Shown here in pieces: positions 1 to 8,332 of a stretch of DNA of 43,543 nt (position 1 is the first letter of the stretch; each line of letters starts with the position of its first letter). The translations under genes were made by a program, and so were the position numbers. The notes beneath the pieces were generated by a model that saw nothing but the letters and a program-made list of their open reading frames with translations, had not been told where the DNA came from and made no database searches. Origin of the DNA: Zetaproteobacteria bacterium (GTDB lineage Bacteria; Pseudomonadota; Zetaproteobacteria; Mariprofundales; Mariprofundaceae); NCBI GenBank assembly GCA_002753275.1, contig PEAA01000015.1:1-43543 (forward strand), read 5' to 3'.

Positions 1-2
1 TG

Positions 3-140
3 CAGATGGAGTTTTGTGCTGGTGGCGGGGTGATTGGTGAGCTGTTGATGCGCCGCTACTTGGGCTGGGACAGTCAACCCGTTCACCGTGCGGATTCTTC
101 ACACTTTGAAGAGGATGAGGATGTTGCATCCAAACAGTGA
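3..140 (+). CDS. 3' end of an unrecognised protein (partial)
   Basis: An open frame enters from the left edge and stops with TGA at 138-140, giving about 45 residues. It begins with a Gly-rich stretch (CAGGGVIGE) and ends in an acidic, polar tail (HFEEDEDVASKQ) that looks like a disordered C-terminus. No family is recognisable from so short a fragment. It is on the same strand as the transporter/synthase fusion that follows after about 60 bp, so the two may be co-transcribed. The frame is convincing only because it is continuous and has composition similar to its neighbours. Confidence 0.45.
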   Translation, partial: QMEFCAGGGVIGELLMRRYLGWDSQPVHRADSSHFEEDEDVASKQ

Positions 141-200
141 TTGTTCGTTATTCTATTCCATGAATAGGGAAGATCGAGGCGTAGAAACGCGTTGTTGACC

Positions 201-2813
201 ATGGATCGTCGTCCTTTGGTCGTGTTGTTCCTCTTGATCTATATGGGAACGGGGTTCACTTCGTTGGCTTATGAAGTGCTCTGGACACGCATGCTTTCAT
301 TGATGTTTGGAGTGACGGTTTTTGGGGTCGTGATTACGGTATCCGCCTTTATGTTAGGATTGGGAGGGGGAAGTTTACTGGCACGAAGATTGATAGGGTC
401 ACCTACGCGAGCGTTACAGCTTTTGGCAGTGCTGGAATTTGTAATCGCACTTTATGCGCTTTTACTTCCTGAGATCATGCCACTGTTCGATGAAGTGCTC
501 ATCCAGATGGTTGGCACGCTTGAAATTCAGTGGTGGCAAGTGACTCAGGTGGTGACAACATTGCTTTTATTCGTGCTTCCAGCCATGGCGATGGGGGCGA
601 CATTCCCTTTAATTCTTCGTGCAACGGCGGTGGAAAATATTCAATTAAATATGCTCTACGCAGTCAATTTAGTAGGTGGGGCTGTGGGCGCACTGATGCC
701 ATTGCTGCTTTTGCCAATGTTGGGTTGGCAAGAATCTTTATGGTTGATTGCTATGGTTGGCATCACGCTGTCAGTGATGGCATTGTTATTGTCGATACGG
801 ATGCGCAGTGAGAATCTGTTTGCAATGGAGAATAAGCTTACAACAGCGCATGAGAGGGCTTCACCCTCATGGGTTGCGCTGTTGGCTTATACAGGGATTG
901 GCGCTTCATCGTTAATGTTTGAGATCGTCTGGACCCGAATCTATGGAATGGTTCTTTTGCGTACGGAGTATGTTTTGGCGATACTTCTTTTTGTGTTTCT
1001 CTTTGGTCTCGGGCTTGGAAGTGCATTGTCGCGATGGATGCGCGCCTCCTGGTGGCTACCTGCGCTTGCAATTACCACCCCTTTTCTTGCATTAAGTACG
1101 CTCATTTCCTTGCCTTGGCTGAGTCAATGGGTTCATCAGCAGGAGTTTGACTCGTTGATGGATGCGATGCTTTTACAGGGGGCTTTGATTGCACTTTGTA
1201 CTTTGCCTGTAACTTTTGCATTAGGTGCCTGGCTACCCCTTATCAGTCGTAACTATCTGGATCAACATAAGGTGGGGTCTCTTTGGTATGCAGTGAATAG
1301 TTTTGGTGCTGCTGTAGGGGCATTGCTGGCAGGGTTTGTGCTCATTCCATGGCTAGGAAGTGCGGGTGCTTTGATTGCTGCGGCATCATTGTTGTTGGCT
1401 TGTGGAATGTATTGGGTTGAAAGAAAAGTATTTTTATTGCTGTTTTTATGGATTGCCTTGATTGGATGGAACTATCCTCGGCTGCCCGAGGTGTCGCAGC
1501 TTTTGCCGCAATTGGCGATGAGCAAAGCGTTAAGTTTGTATGAAGATGCTGTTGCCTTGACCCATGTGGTTGAGCGCCCAGATGGTCAGAGATTGCTGCT
1601 TTCGGATTTGCAGCGCATGGATGCATCAAGTGACCCAACGGCGGTCACGGTGCAAAAGAATCAAGCCCGTCTGCCGCTATTGTTGCACCCTGAGCCCCAC
1701 GATGTTCTTTTTTTAGGAATAGGTACGGGAATTACAGCCTCAGGTGCACTTTCTTTTCCAGGTTTGCGGGTGACTGCCGTTGAGCTTTCGCAAGGGGCTA
1801 TTAATGCCGCCCAACAATTTTTTAGCCCTGTAAACGGCGGCGTGATGAGAGATATTCAAGTTGTTCGTGATGATGCGCGGCGCTTTATGCGTATTGACAC
1901 CCATCGCTACGATGTGATAGTGGGGGACCTGTTTCATCCTGATATGGTCGGTAGAGGCCACCTTCTTTCAAGACAGCATTTTCAGCGTGTACATGACCAT
2001 CTCAATAGCGGTGGAGTGTTTGTGCAGTGGTTGGCTTTGAATCAATTTGATGTGCGTGGCTTGCAAGTTGTGATGCACACTTTTGCACAAGTTTTTCCTC
2101 ATGCGTCGCTCTTTGTTGATGGTTATCGAATCGCATTGGTGGGCATGCGTGATGGCGCAATTCAGGCCGAAGATGTTTTGAAACATTGGCGCCATTTGTC
2201 ACCAGCACAACAAGTTGAGGGTAGTGGTGGAGAAGGTGTGTGGACTTGGTTGGGGCGTTATTGGGGTGTTATTCCCATTTTTGATGTGCCAACGCAAGAT
2301 GAGTGGGCACCTGTCATTGAATATCACCTGCCTCAATTGCGTTACGCTGCGGGCATCGATGTGATGGCTAACTGGCAGTGGTTACTTCATTGGCGAGAGC
2401 CATTGGATCAAGCCCTGCTTCAACTTTCGGTCTCTGCTGCCGATGCGATACTGTTTCAACGCGCATGGATGGCGATGGAGGCGGATGTGCGTTTGTGGCA
2501 AGAAGAGCTGAAAGGGGATGATGCCCGCGCTGTCTATTGGGCACGGTTGGCAAGGCATGCCAATGGACTTGATCGTTGGCCTGCGTTTGCGCTTGCAGAT
2601 CGTATGTTTGAGAGTTTAAGCCATGGGGCGCCCGCGGGCGTTTCCATGGAAGATGCATTGCATGAGATTTTATTGATTCGACCTGATCATGAAGGGGCGT
2701 TGTTGGCGTTGTTGAAGCTAAAAGGGCAGCAGAACGATGCTGTGGCAGTGCAAGAGATCCGTGAAAAACTATTCGCGCTCACTCCTCTAGCCATGCCTTT
2801 GCGTCTGCAGTAG
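201..2813 (+). CDS. Fused MFS-like transporter / spermidine synthase-like protein
   Basis: About 870 residues. The first ~430 are a series of roughly 12 hydrophobic segments in two similar halves; both halves contain a YEVLWTR- or FEIVWTRI-type motif typical of this fused family. Residues ~440-680 form a Rossmann-type spermidine-synthase-like domain with a SAM-binding GIGTG loop near residue 506, an acidic VEL strand end, and a GDLFHP segment where true synthases carry their catalytic Asp. The last ~170 residues are helical and may be TPR-like. Polyamine synthase activity is doubtful, because the canonical GGGDG loop is changed and the window encodes another spermidine route. Such fusions are widespread but their substrates are mostly unknown. 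ATG at 201 is preferred; TTG at 192 is in frame, with GAGG 12 bp upstream. ccoG follows after 9 bp. Confidence 0.8.
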   Translation: MDRRPLVVLFLLIYMGTGFTSLAYEVLWTRMLSLMFGVTVFGVVITVSAFMLGLGGGSLLARRLIGSPTRALQLLAVLEFVIALYALLLPEIMPLFDEVLIQMVGTLEIQWWQVTQVVTTLLLFVLPAMAMGATFPLILRATAVENIQLNMLYAVNLVGGAVGALMPLLLLPMLGWQESLWLIAMVGITLSVMALLLSIRMRSENLFAMENKLTTAHERASPSWVALLAYTGIGASSLMFEIVWTRIYGMVLLRTEYVLAILLFVFLFGLGLGSALSRWMRASWWLPALAITTPFLALSTLISLPWLSQWVHQQEFDSLMDAMLLQGALIALCTLPVTFALGAWLPLISRNYLDQHKVGSLWYAVNSFGAAVGALLAGFVLIPWLGSAGALIAAASLLLACGMYWVERKVFLLLFLWIALIGWNYPRLPEVSQLLPQLAMSKALSLYEDAVALTHVVERPDGQRLLLSDLQRMDASSDPTAVTVQKNQARLPLLLHPEPHDVLFLGIGTGITASGALSFPGLRVTAVELSQGAINAAQQFFSPVNGGVMRDIQVVRDDARRFMRIDTHRYDVIVGDLFHPDMVGRGHLLSRQHFQRVHDHLNSGGVFVQWLALNQFDVRGLQVVMHTFAQVFPHASLFVDGYRIALVGMRDGAIQAEDVLKHWRHLSPAQQVEGSGGEGVWTWLGRYWGVIPIFDVPTQDEWAPVIEYHLPQLRYAAGIDVMANWQWLLHWREPLDQALLQLSVSAADAILFQRAWMAMEADVRLWQEELKGDDARAVYWARLARHANGLDRWPAFALADRMFESLSHGAPAGVSMEDALHEILLIRPDHEGALLALLKLKGQQNDAVAVQEIREKLFALTPLAMPLRLQ

Positions 2814-2822
2814 TGTGCCCAG

Positions 2823-4142
2823 ATGCGTGAACCGAAAAAAAATATCATTCCAATTGTTGAAGATCGCGTTGCGGGTTCTCAGGTGATGCACCCTTTGCGG
2901 CGCCTGAGTCAATATAGTACGCTGCTTATTTTAATCCTTATTCCGATGACGGGACTATTTCGTATTGACCCAGTCGATGGTGCATTTGTCATTTTGGGCT
3001 ATCAGGTCTGGTTCTCTGATATTTTCTTGGTGATGGGCTTTTGGATATTTTTCGCCAGCCTATTGGTGTTGATGTACTCCTTGGTGGGCGCCGTTTTTTG
3101 CGGGTGGGCATGCCCACAAAATACGGTTTCTGAATGGGCTAATGCGTTGACGAAAAAGCTATTGGGTCGTCAAGCCAATATGATGGATATGAGTGGAAAA
3201 CAGATGCGCATTGCCTCTCGCCGTGCCTCTTGGCTTAATTATGTGGTACTAAGTTTGGCGATATTGGCCGTGTCGATGGTGTATGCATTGATCCCACTTC
3301 TATATTTTTATCCGCCGGATGTAATTCTTTCATTTATTCTGTTTCAGAGTGATGATCGTTTGGCGGGATCTCTGCATTGGATCTATTTTGTTTGTGTGGT
3401 AATCATGGTGTTGGATATTGCAGTGATTCGCCATTTGATGTGTAAATATATGTGTATTTATCGAGTCTGGCAGCATTCGTTTAAAACCCGCGATACCTTG
3501 CATATAGCCTACGACGCAAGTCGCTCGGACCACTGTTTGAATTGTAGTTATTGTGTTGACCATTGCTTTTTAGATATTGATCCAAAGCAGTCGGAAGTGT
3601 TCGATAGCTGTGTGAATTGTGGTGAATGTATTGTTGCATGCGATGAGCTTCATGCCAAAAGTAAAAAGATGGCGGGCCCTGGACTATTGCGTTTTGCGCT
3701 TGGCGATGCGCAGAAGGAGCGTTACAGAGGGGCGATCGGGACATTTTTTGGTCGGGCAAAAACAGTGACGCTTTTTACTTTGTTTGGGTTAATGTTGTTT
3801 GTCATTGGCATTGTCAATTATTCGCCTGCCTCCTACTCCGTTTATCGTAGTGAGGCGTGGCAAGGTGATTCGATTGTGGAATACCGGGTGAACTTGGCCA
3901 ATAAATTATATCGTCCGGTTGTAATGTCGATCGAGGTGCAAGGGCTAGCCGATGACTATTATACACTGGATACTCGCGAAGTTCATTTTGATTCGACAGG
4001 GCGGCAAGATGTTGCGTTACATTTAAACCCGGAGATGCCCAAGGGAATCCATCGTTTCCAAGTTTTGGTGACCACGGAGTCGGGTTGGTCAGGATCTTTC
4101 GCGGTGGCGCATTATGCCAATGGAGGAAAACATGACCGATGA
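2823..4142 (+). CDS. ccoG: CcoG/FixG-family cytochrome oxidase accessory protein (4Fe-4S, membrane)
   Basis: 439 residues. N-terminal transmembrane helices flank a GWACPQNT motif near residue 96, characteristic of CcoG/FixG/RdxA. Two 4Fe-4S clusters follow: HCLNCSYCVDHC (~residues 236-248) and CVNCGECIVAC (~262-273). Another helix (~317-337) precedes a C-terminal Ig-like domain (IgFixG). In the family this protein is a cupric reductase needed to supply copper to cbb3 oxidase. The first cluster ends C-F rather than the usual C-P. No ccoN or ccoO is in the window; they may lie elsewhere. The stop overlaps the start of the next gene by 11 bp, so the five genes from here to 5586 look like one translationally coupled operon. 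Confidence 0.88.
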   Translation: MREPKKNIIPIVEDRVAGSQVMHPLRRLSQYSTLLILILIPMTGLFRIDPVDGAFVILGYQVWFSDIFLVMGFWIFFASLLVLMYSLVGAVFCGWACPQNTVSEWANALTKKLLGRQANMMDMSGKQMRIASRRASWLNYVVLSLAILAVSMVYALIPLLYFYPPDVILSFILFQSDDRLAGSLHWIYFVCVVIMVLDIAVIRHLMCKYMCIYRVWQHSFKTRDTLHIAYDASRSDHCLNCSYCVDHCFLDIDPKQSEVFDSCVNCGECIVACDELHAKSKKMAGPGLLRFALGDAQKERYRGAIGTFFGRAKTVTLFTLFGLMLFVIGIVNYSPASYSVYRSEAWQGDSIVEYRVNLANKLYRPVVMSIEVQGLADDYYTLDTREVHFDSTGRQDVALHLNPEMPKGIHRFQVLVTTESGWSGSFAVAHYANGGKHDR

Positions 4143-4545
4143 ATTTAAAAAAACAGTGGAGGGGGTTGATACGGAGTGGGGAAAAGCATCAGAAAATCAC
4201 TACGGCTACGCCTCTGAAAAAGAGCGTTTGGATAAACGAGGTTTAGATGATTGGGAGTTGGTGGAGAAAATCCCAGAGTCGCAACGGCGGGTCCCAAAAT
4301 GGTTTATTGCGGTGATTGTGATGGTCTTGATTGTCGCCTTTGGTTTGACGATGCCTTTTTGGGGAGATCGCCCCGATAATCCTCGTCCATGGTTTACCTG
4401 GGGGCATGTGGCTGCGGTGGTCTATTTTATCATTGCGGGTACTTTTATCTATTTCATGGTCAACTTGTATGGTTCTGATCGGGCTGGGCGTTTGGACAGT
4501 GATGCCGAAAAGAGTGACCATGATGATGTAGATATGCCAAAATGA
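4132..4545 (+). CDS. Small two-helix membrane protein in the ccoG cluster
   Basis: 137 residues. ATG 4132 is chosen over an upstream in-frame start because GGAGG lies 5 bp before it at 4122-4126. A charged N-terminal half (~60 residues) is followed by one helix (PKWFIAVIVMVLIVAFGLTM), a short loop with WGDRPDNPRPW, a second helix (VAAVVYFIIAGTFIYFMVN) and an acidic tail. The segment before helix 1 (DDWELVEKIPES, then PKWF) loosely recalls the N-terminal anchor of CcoP/FixP, but there is no haem motif and the resemblance is weak. Position between ccoG and a haem-c lipoprotein suggests a membrane anchor or assembly subunit of a respiratory complex. No confident family assignment. Confidence 0.75.
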   Translation: MTDEFKKTVEGVDTEWGKASENHYGYASEKERLDKRGLDDWELVEKIPESQRRVPKWFIAVIVMVLIVAFGLTMPFWGDRPDNPRPWFTWGHVAAVVYFIIAGTFIYFMVNLYGSDRAGRLDSDAEKSDHDDVDMPK

Positions 4546-4853
4546 GATTGGGATTGTGGATGACAGGGTTTAGCGCAATCGCTTTGCTTTTAGGATGCTC
4601 ACCCTCAGAGTCTCAAGTCAGTGCGAAGCCCTATCCCGATATGAATAGTGAGGGATTTCGCGCCCTGAGTATGAACTGTGCCGAGTGCCATGCACTTCCC
4701 TATCCTGATGCACACACAGCATCGGAGTGGCCAGCGGTCATTGCTAAGATGCAATCGAACCGCATGCAGCGGGGAATCGGTCCCATTCCTGCATCGGAGA
4801 TGAAATTGCTCCATCAATATTTACGCACACATGCAGCGCAGGAGGCGATGTGA
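4542..4853 (+). CDS. Monohaem c-type cytochrome lipoprotein
   Basis: 103 residues with a lipoprotein signal (hydrophobic stretch ending LLLGC, Cys ~19) and one haem-c motif, CAECH (~residues 50-54). The remainder is short and helical. A Met after the haem (KMQSNRM) may be the axial ligand, but this is uncertain. It should be exported, acylated and loaded with haem c in the periplasm. The start overlaps the previous stop as ATGA, and its own stop overlaps the next start as GTGA, so expression is coupled to the neighbours. Likely an electron carrier or haem subunit of whatever membrane complex this cluster serves. Confidence 0.82.
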   Translation: MRLGLWMTGFSAIALLLGCSPSESQVSAKPYPDMNSEGFRALSMNCAECHALPYPDAHTASEWPAVIAKMQSNRMQRGIGPIPASEMKLLHQYLRTHAAQEAM

Positions 4854-5239
4854 AATTTCTTAGTTATAGATTAGGTATGCTGCTGTTTTTGGCACTTGTG
4901 ACGGCATGCAGTGATTCTCAAAGTTGGCGTGCGCCAGAGCAACCGTGGCAAGACCTAGGCATTCATGTTGAAACACGCCCCTCTCCTGCGCAAGTGGGGA
5001 TGAATGAATTTTTGGTGATGGCTAACCGTCAGCAGAAGGGGTTTACATCGGATCTTATTGTCCATATTCGTACAGATGTCTCCGATTGGAAACAGGCGAT
5101 TCCTGATGGCGCCCTTGGGGTTTACCGGCGCGCACTTCCGGTTGAAAATGTGCAAGAGAATCGGCTTTATGTTCGGTTGGAACGCAAGGGTGAAATGGGT
5201 GAGTTGACCTTTGCGCTTGCACCAGATTCGATGCAGTGA
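4850..5239 (+). CDS. YtkA/FixH-like periplasmic lipoprotein
   Basis: 129 residues starting at GTG 4850 (overlap GTGA with the preceding gene). A signal peptide ends in a lipobox, LVTAC. The mature part has PSPAQVGMNEFLV near its start and a later ELTFAL strand, the pattern of YtkA-like/FixH immunoglobulin-fold domains (P..vG.N.f.v). FixH/CcoH is normally anchored by a transmembrane helix; here a lipid anchor appears to replace it. FixH assists cbb3 oxidase assembly, and YtkA-like domains are often linked to copper handling, which fits the upstream ccoG. The family call is by pattern only and needs a profile search. Confidence 0.68.
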   Translation: MKFLSYRLGMLLFLALVTACSDSQSWRAPEQPWQDLGIHVETRPSPAQVGMNEFLVMANRQQKGFTSDLIVHIRTDVSDWKQAIPDGALGVYRRALPVENVQENRLYVRLERKGEMGELTFALAPDSMQ

Positions 5240-5586
5240 AAGGGATTTTTGTTACAGTTGGACTCGTTGCAGGCGTCGTAGGAGCTATGGTGGATAGTAT
5301 TGCAGCTGATGCGGAGCGCGGGGCGCTTGTGGCGCAAACGCGTTGTGCAACCTGCCACCATTTGGAAATACCACATCGGCTTATCGGCCCAACACTTAAA
5401 GATGTCTTTAACCGTGAACCTTCGATTACAGGAGTTCCCTACACGCGCTGGGATGAAGCGGCTCTGGATGCGTGGTTAGAAAATCCGCGTGCCATCAAAC
5501 CCAACACTAAAATGGCGATTCCGCCGATCAACTTGCGTGATAGGCAGGATGTGATTGAATACCTGAAGGTTGATCAGAACTCTTAA
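5236..5586 (+). CDS. Small class I cytochrome c
   Basis: 116 residues from GTG 5236, overlapping the previous stop as GTGA. An N-terminal signal peptide (~1-24, ending IAADA) is followed by a CATCH haem motif and, near the C-terminus, NTKMAIPP, the usual Met axial-ligand region of class I cytochromes c. LIGPTLKDVFNREP is a typical post-haem segment. Periplasmic electron carrier. The last 59 bp are also coding on the opposite strand (end of nudF). Last gene of the five-gene ccoG cluster. Confidence 0.87.
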   Translation: MKGIFVTVGLVAGVVGAMVDSIAADAERGALVAQTRCATCHHLEIPHRLIGPTLKDVFNREPSITGVPYTRWDEAALDAWLENPRAIKPNTKMAIPPINLRDRQDVIEYLKVDQNS

Positions 5587-6157
5587 TGGCGCCTTCGCAA
5601 CCAAATGCGAGCAGTAAGCCGAGCATGGGCGCACCCGATGTTATTTTCCCTTGTAAAACCCATTGCATCGCTTCAGCGCGAGGGAGCCAGAAGGTTCGAA
5701 TATCTTCGCCCTCGTGATCAAGTCCGTGTAGCAGCTCCATGCTTTCATCGTGGTCAATCGTGCCAAGGTAGAGTTCAATTTTTTCAGAGCATCCTCCCGG
5801 TGAGACGAAATAGCTTCCTAAATGTTTTAAGGTTTGCACTTCATAGCCTGCTTCTTCCATGGCCTCACGCCGTACCGTTTGTTCTGGATTACTGCCCGCA
5901 TCGATCATGCCGGCAACGATTTCAATCATCCACGGATTCTCTTTATGAACAGCTGCACCAATGCGGAACTGCTCAATTAAAAGAACAGCATCAATGGCAG
6001 GGTCGTAGAGGACAACGGCAATGGCATCGCCCCGCTCAAGGTGCTCTCTGCGAATGTTGAGTGTGCCGCCATCAAAGCACTCATGCTCGATATCAAAGGC
6101 ATCCAGTGCAAAAAAACCACGGTAGAGAGGTGTTTGTTTGTTGATGGTGAATTTCAT
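5528..6157 (-). CDS. nudF: Nudix hydrolase, ADP-ribose pyrophosphatase type
   Basis: 209 residues. ATG at 6157 (MKFTINKQ) is chosen because AGGAG sits about 6 bp upstream on the minus strand; the longer open frame to 6271 has no support and would enter the divergent response-regulator gene. The Nudix box starts GMIDAGS and ends RREAMEEAGYE, as in NudF, which splits ADP-ribose into AMP and ribose-5-phosphate. Upstream PWMIEIVAG and downstream YFVSPGGCSEKIELYLG are also NudF hallmarks. The first Glu of the canonical box (G-x5-E) is Ser here; the catalytic REAMEEAG part is intact. The 3' end overlaps the convergent cytochrome gene by 59 bp. Confidence 0.88.
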   Translation of the reverse strand: MKFTINKQTPLYRGFFALDAFDIEHECFDGGTLNIRREHLERGDAIAVVLYDPAIDAVLLIEQFRIGAAVHKENPWMIEIVAGMIDAGSNPEQTVRREAMEEAGYEVQTLKHLGSYFVSPGGCSEKIELYLGTIDHDESMELLHGLDHEGEDIRTFWLPRAEAMQWVLQGKITSGAPMLGLLLAFGCEGAIKSSDQPSGIQSHPAYHAS

Positions 6158-6209
6158 ATCAACTCCTGAGGCTTGAAATGTGTAGTGCCCCAACCCTATA
6201 CTGACCCGC

Positions 6210-6893
6210 ATGAAAATATTAGTCGTAGAAGATGAAGAGCGCGTTGCGCATTTTATACAGAAAGGTCTCAAAGAAGAGGGGCACGCTGTTGATGTCTATT
6301 ATGATGGTGAAGAGGGTGGTTTTTACGCCGAAGTCAATGATTATGACCTGATCATTTTAGATTTGATGTTGCCCAAGAAAAATGGACTTGTCGTCTGTCG
6401 AGAGATTCGTGAGCGCGGAGTCTCTACGCCAGTGTTGATGCTGACGGCCCGTGATAGTGTTGAAGATAAGGTGCGTGGATTGGATGCAGGCGCCGATGAT
6501 TATCTGCCAAAACCCTTTGCCTTTGAAGAGTTGTTGGCGCGGGTTCGTGCACTGTTGCGGCGTAGATCTGAGGTGAAAACATCTACCTTAAAGATGGCAG
6601 ATTTGGAACTTGATCCGATTACCCGTCAGGTGACGCGTGCGGGCAAAGGGGTGCGTTTAACGACCAAAGAGTATTCATTGCTTGAATATTTATTGCGTAA
6701 TCCAAAAAAACTGCTCTCGCGGACATTGATTGGCGAACATGTTTGGGATATGAATTTTGATCCTGAGAGTAATGTGATTGATGTTTATGTGAGCCATTTG
6801 CGCTCAAAGGTCGATAAGGGGCATGACATGCAATTGATTCATACGCTGCGTGGACAAGGTTATATTTTGACGGATGAAGCACCTTTCCATTGA
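6210..6893 (+). CDS. OmpR/PhoB-family response regulator
   Basis: 227 residues. Receiver domain at ~1-115 with acidic pocket VVEDEE, phosphoacceptor D51 (LIILDLMLP), T (MLTARD) and K (DYLPKPF). A winged-helix DNA-binding domain (~125-222) ends in the typical VDVYVSHLRSKVD and LIHTLRGQGYIL segments. It is paired with the sensor kinase that begins inside its stop codon (TTGA overlap). The sequence resembles CusR/QseB/TctD-type regulators, but target genes cannot be told. Divergent from nudF across 52 bp. Confidence 0.92.
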   Translation: MKILVVEDEERVAHFIQKGLKEEGHAVDVYYDGEEGGFYAEVNDYDLIILDLMLPKKNGLVVCREIRERGVSTPVLMLTARDSVEDKVRGLDAGADDYLPKPFAFEELLARVRALLRRRSEVKTSTLKMADLELDPITRQVTRAGKGVRLTTKEYSLLEYLLRNPKKLLSRTLIGEHVWDMNFDPESNVIDVYVSHLRSKVDKGHDMQLIHTLRGQGYILTDEAPFH

Positions 6894-8332
6894 TCCAATG
6901 GATTAAAGATCTGCATGCGAATGTATTTTATACATTCCGTGGTCGTTTGGCGATGCTCTATGTGGTCGTCGAACTGACCATTTTATTGATTGCAGGGCTA
7001 TTGATTTATTCGCTGCTCTCACGGCAAGTGTATAATGATGTTGATGAAGAGCTCTATGCTCAGGCGCAGTCCGTTGTGAATGAGCTGAATCATTCTGACT
7101 TTACCTTTTGGCCATTTCATGTGCGTGAGTTTACCAACCACTTTAATGGCTCGGTGCAGCTGGTCGATACCAATGGCGATATTCAATTCACCTTTGGAAA
7201 AAACTTGTTGCAGGATGATACAGGGGGAATTCTTAAAGCCTTAAAACAGGCGATGACAGGTCGTTCGATTATTTTTGTCTCTACAGAGACGCTGCTGCGG
7301 GCTGATAATATGCGCGTGATTGCGGCAGCAGTGCGTAAAGATAATGAGATCGTTGGGGTGCTACTCTTGGGTCGTAATACGCAAGAGATTCAGAAAATTT
7401 TTAAACTTCTCTATAGTTTAGGCGGATTTCTAGGATTGCTGTCCATTGTGATTAGTTGCGTCGTGGGCTACATGATGGCGCGGCGTGCGCTTAAACCGAT
7501 TGGGCAAATTACGGCAACAGCGAAAGCGGTCTCATCTGGTGATTTAACCCGTAGGCTTGATAGTGATGTTCATGACAAAGAGATTCGTGAGTTAATTACT
7601 TCGCTGAACTCGATGTTTGAAGATTTAGAATCCAATTTTAATGCGCAAAAACGATTCACTGCCGATGCCTCCCATGAATTGCGTATCCCGTTGACCATTT
7701 TGAAGGGTGAGGTTGAAGTTGCGCTAAGACATCCGCGTAGTGAAGAGGAGTATAAGCATCTCCTTGGTCAGCATTTGGATATTATTGAACGAATGCAGCG
7801 TATTGTGAATGATTTGTTGACCCTCGCGCGTGCCGATGCGGGATTGCTCGAAGTGGTTCAAAAACCAGTTGATCTTTCGCTGTTACTACAAGAAATTGCT
7901 CAGCATCATCTGATCCTTTTTGATGATCATAAGATTCAATTGGAAATGGATATTGATGATGATTTGGAGATTCTTGCGGATGCTGGTCATATTGAGCGTA
8001 TCGTTTTTAATCTTCTCAATAATGCATTTAAGTTCGCGCCGCGCAATTCTACGATCTATCTTTCTGCCCATGTCTATGAAAATGAAGCGGTGATTATGGT
8101 CAAAGATCAGGGGTTAGGAATCTCTCCTGATCAGCAGAAGCGTCTGTTTGATCGTTTTTATCGCGTTGATGATGCGCGTGCGCGGCAAAGCCATCATCAT
8201 GGCGGAGGCGCAGGGCTTGGCCTTGCGATTTGTAAACGAATTGTTGAAGCCCATGGTGGGGCTATTCGGGTTGAGAGTGCGTTGGGGAAGGGGGCTGCTT
8301 TTTTTGTGCATCTTCCGTTGAACCGATTGTAA
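6890..8332 (+). CDS. Membrane sensor histidine kinase
   Basis: 480 residues. TTG 6890 overlaps the regulator's stop; no better in-frame start precedes the first helix. TM1 ~21-43, periplasmic sensor ~44-170, TM2 ~172-196, HAMP ~197-250 (RRALKPIGQI). The HisKA phosphoacceptor is H262 in ASHELRIPLT, where many relatives have Thr instead of Ile. HATPase follows with N box (NLLNNAFKFAP), G1 (DQGLGI), F (LFDRFYRVDD) and G2 (GAGLGLAI). Partner of the upstream OmpR-type regulator. The signal sensed is unknown. The stop codon shares one base with the ispD start (TAATG). Confidence 0.92.
   Translation: MIQWIKDLHANVFYTFRGRLAMLYVVVELTILLIAGLLIYSLLSRQVYNDVDEELYAQAQSVVNELNHSDFTFWPFHVREFTNHFNGSVQLVDTNGDIQFTFGKNLLQDDTGGILKALKQAMTGRSIIFVSTETLLRADNMRVIAAAVRKDNEIVGVLLLGRNTQEIQKIFKLLYSLGGFLGLLSIVISCVVGYMMARRALKPIGQITATAKAVSSGDLTRRLDSDVHDKEIRELITSLNSMFEDLESNFNAQKRFTADASHELRIPLTILKGEVEVALRHPRSEEEYKHLLGQHLDIIERMQRIVNDLLTLARADAGLLEVVQKPVDLSLLLQEIAQHHLILFDDHKIQLEMDIDDDLEILADAGHIERIVFNLLNNAFKFAPRNSTIYLSAHVYENEAVIMVKDQGLGISPDQQKRLFDRFYRVDDARARQSHHHGGGAGLGLAICKRIVEAHGGAIRVESALGKGAAFFVHLPLNRL

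Noticed and set aside
5605-6060. 151-aa plus-strand open frame opposite nudF
   Set aside because: It is antisense to a gene with clear Nudix motifs, and its product shows no recognisable domain.
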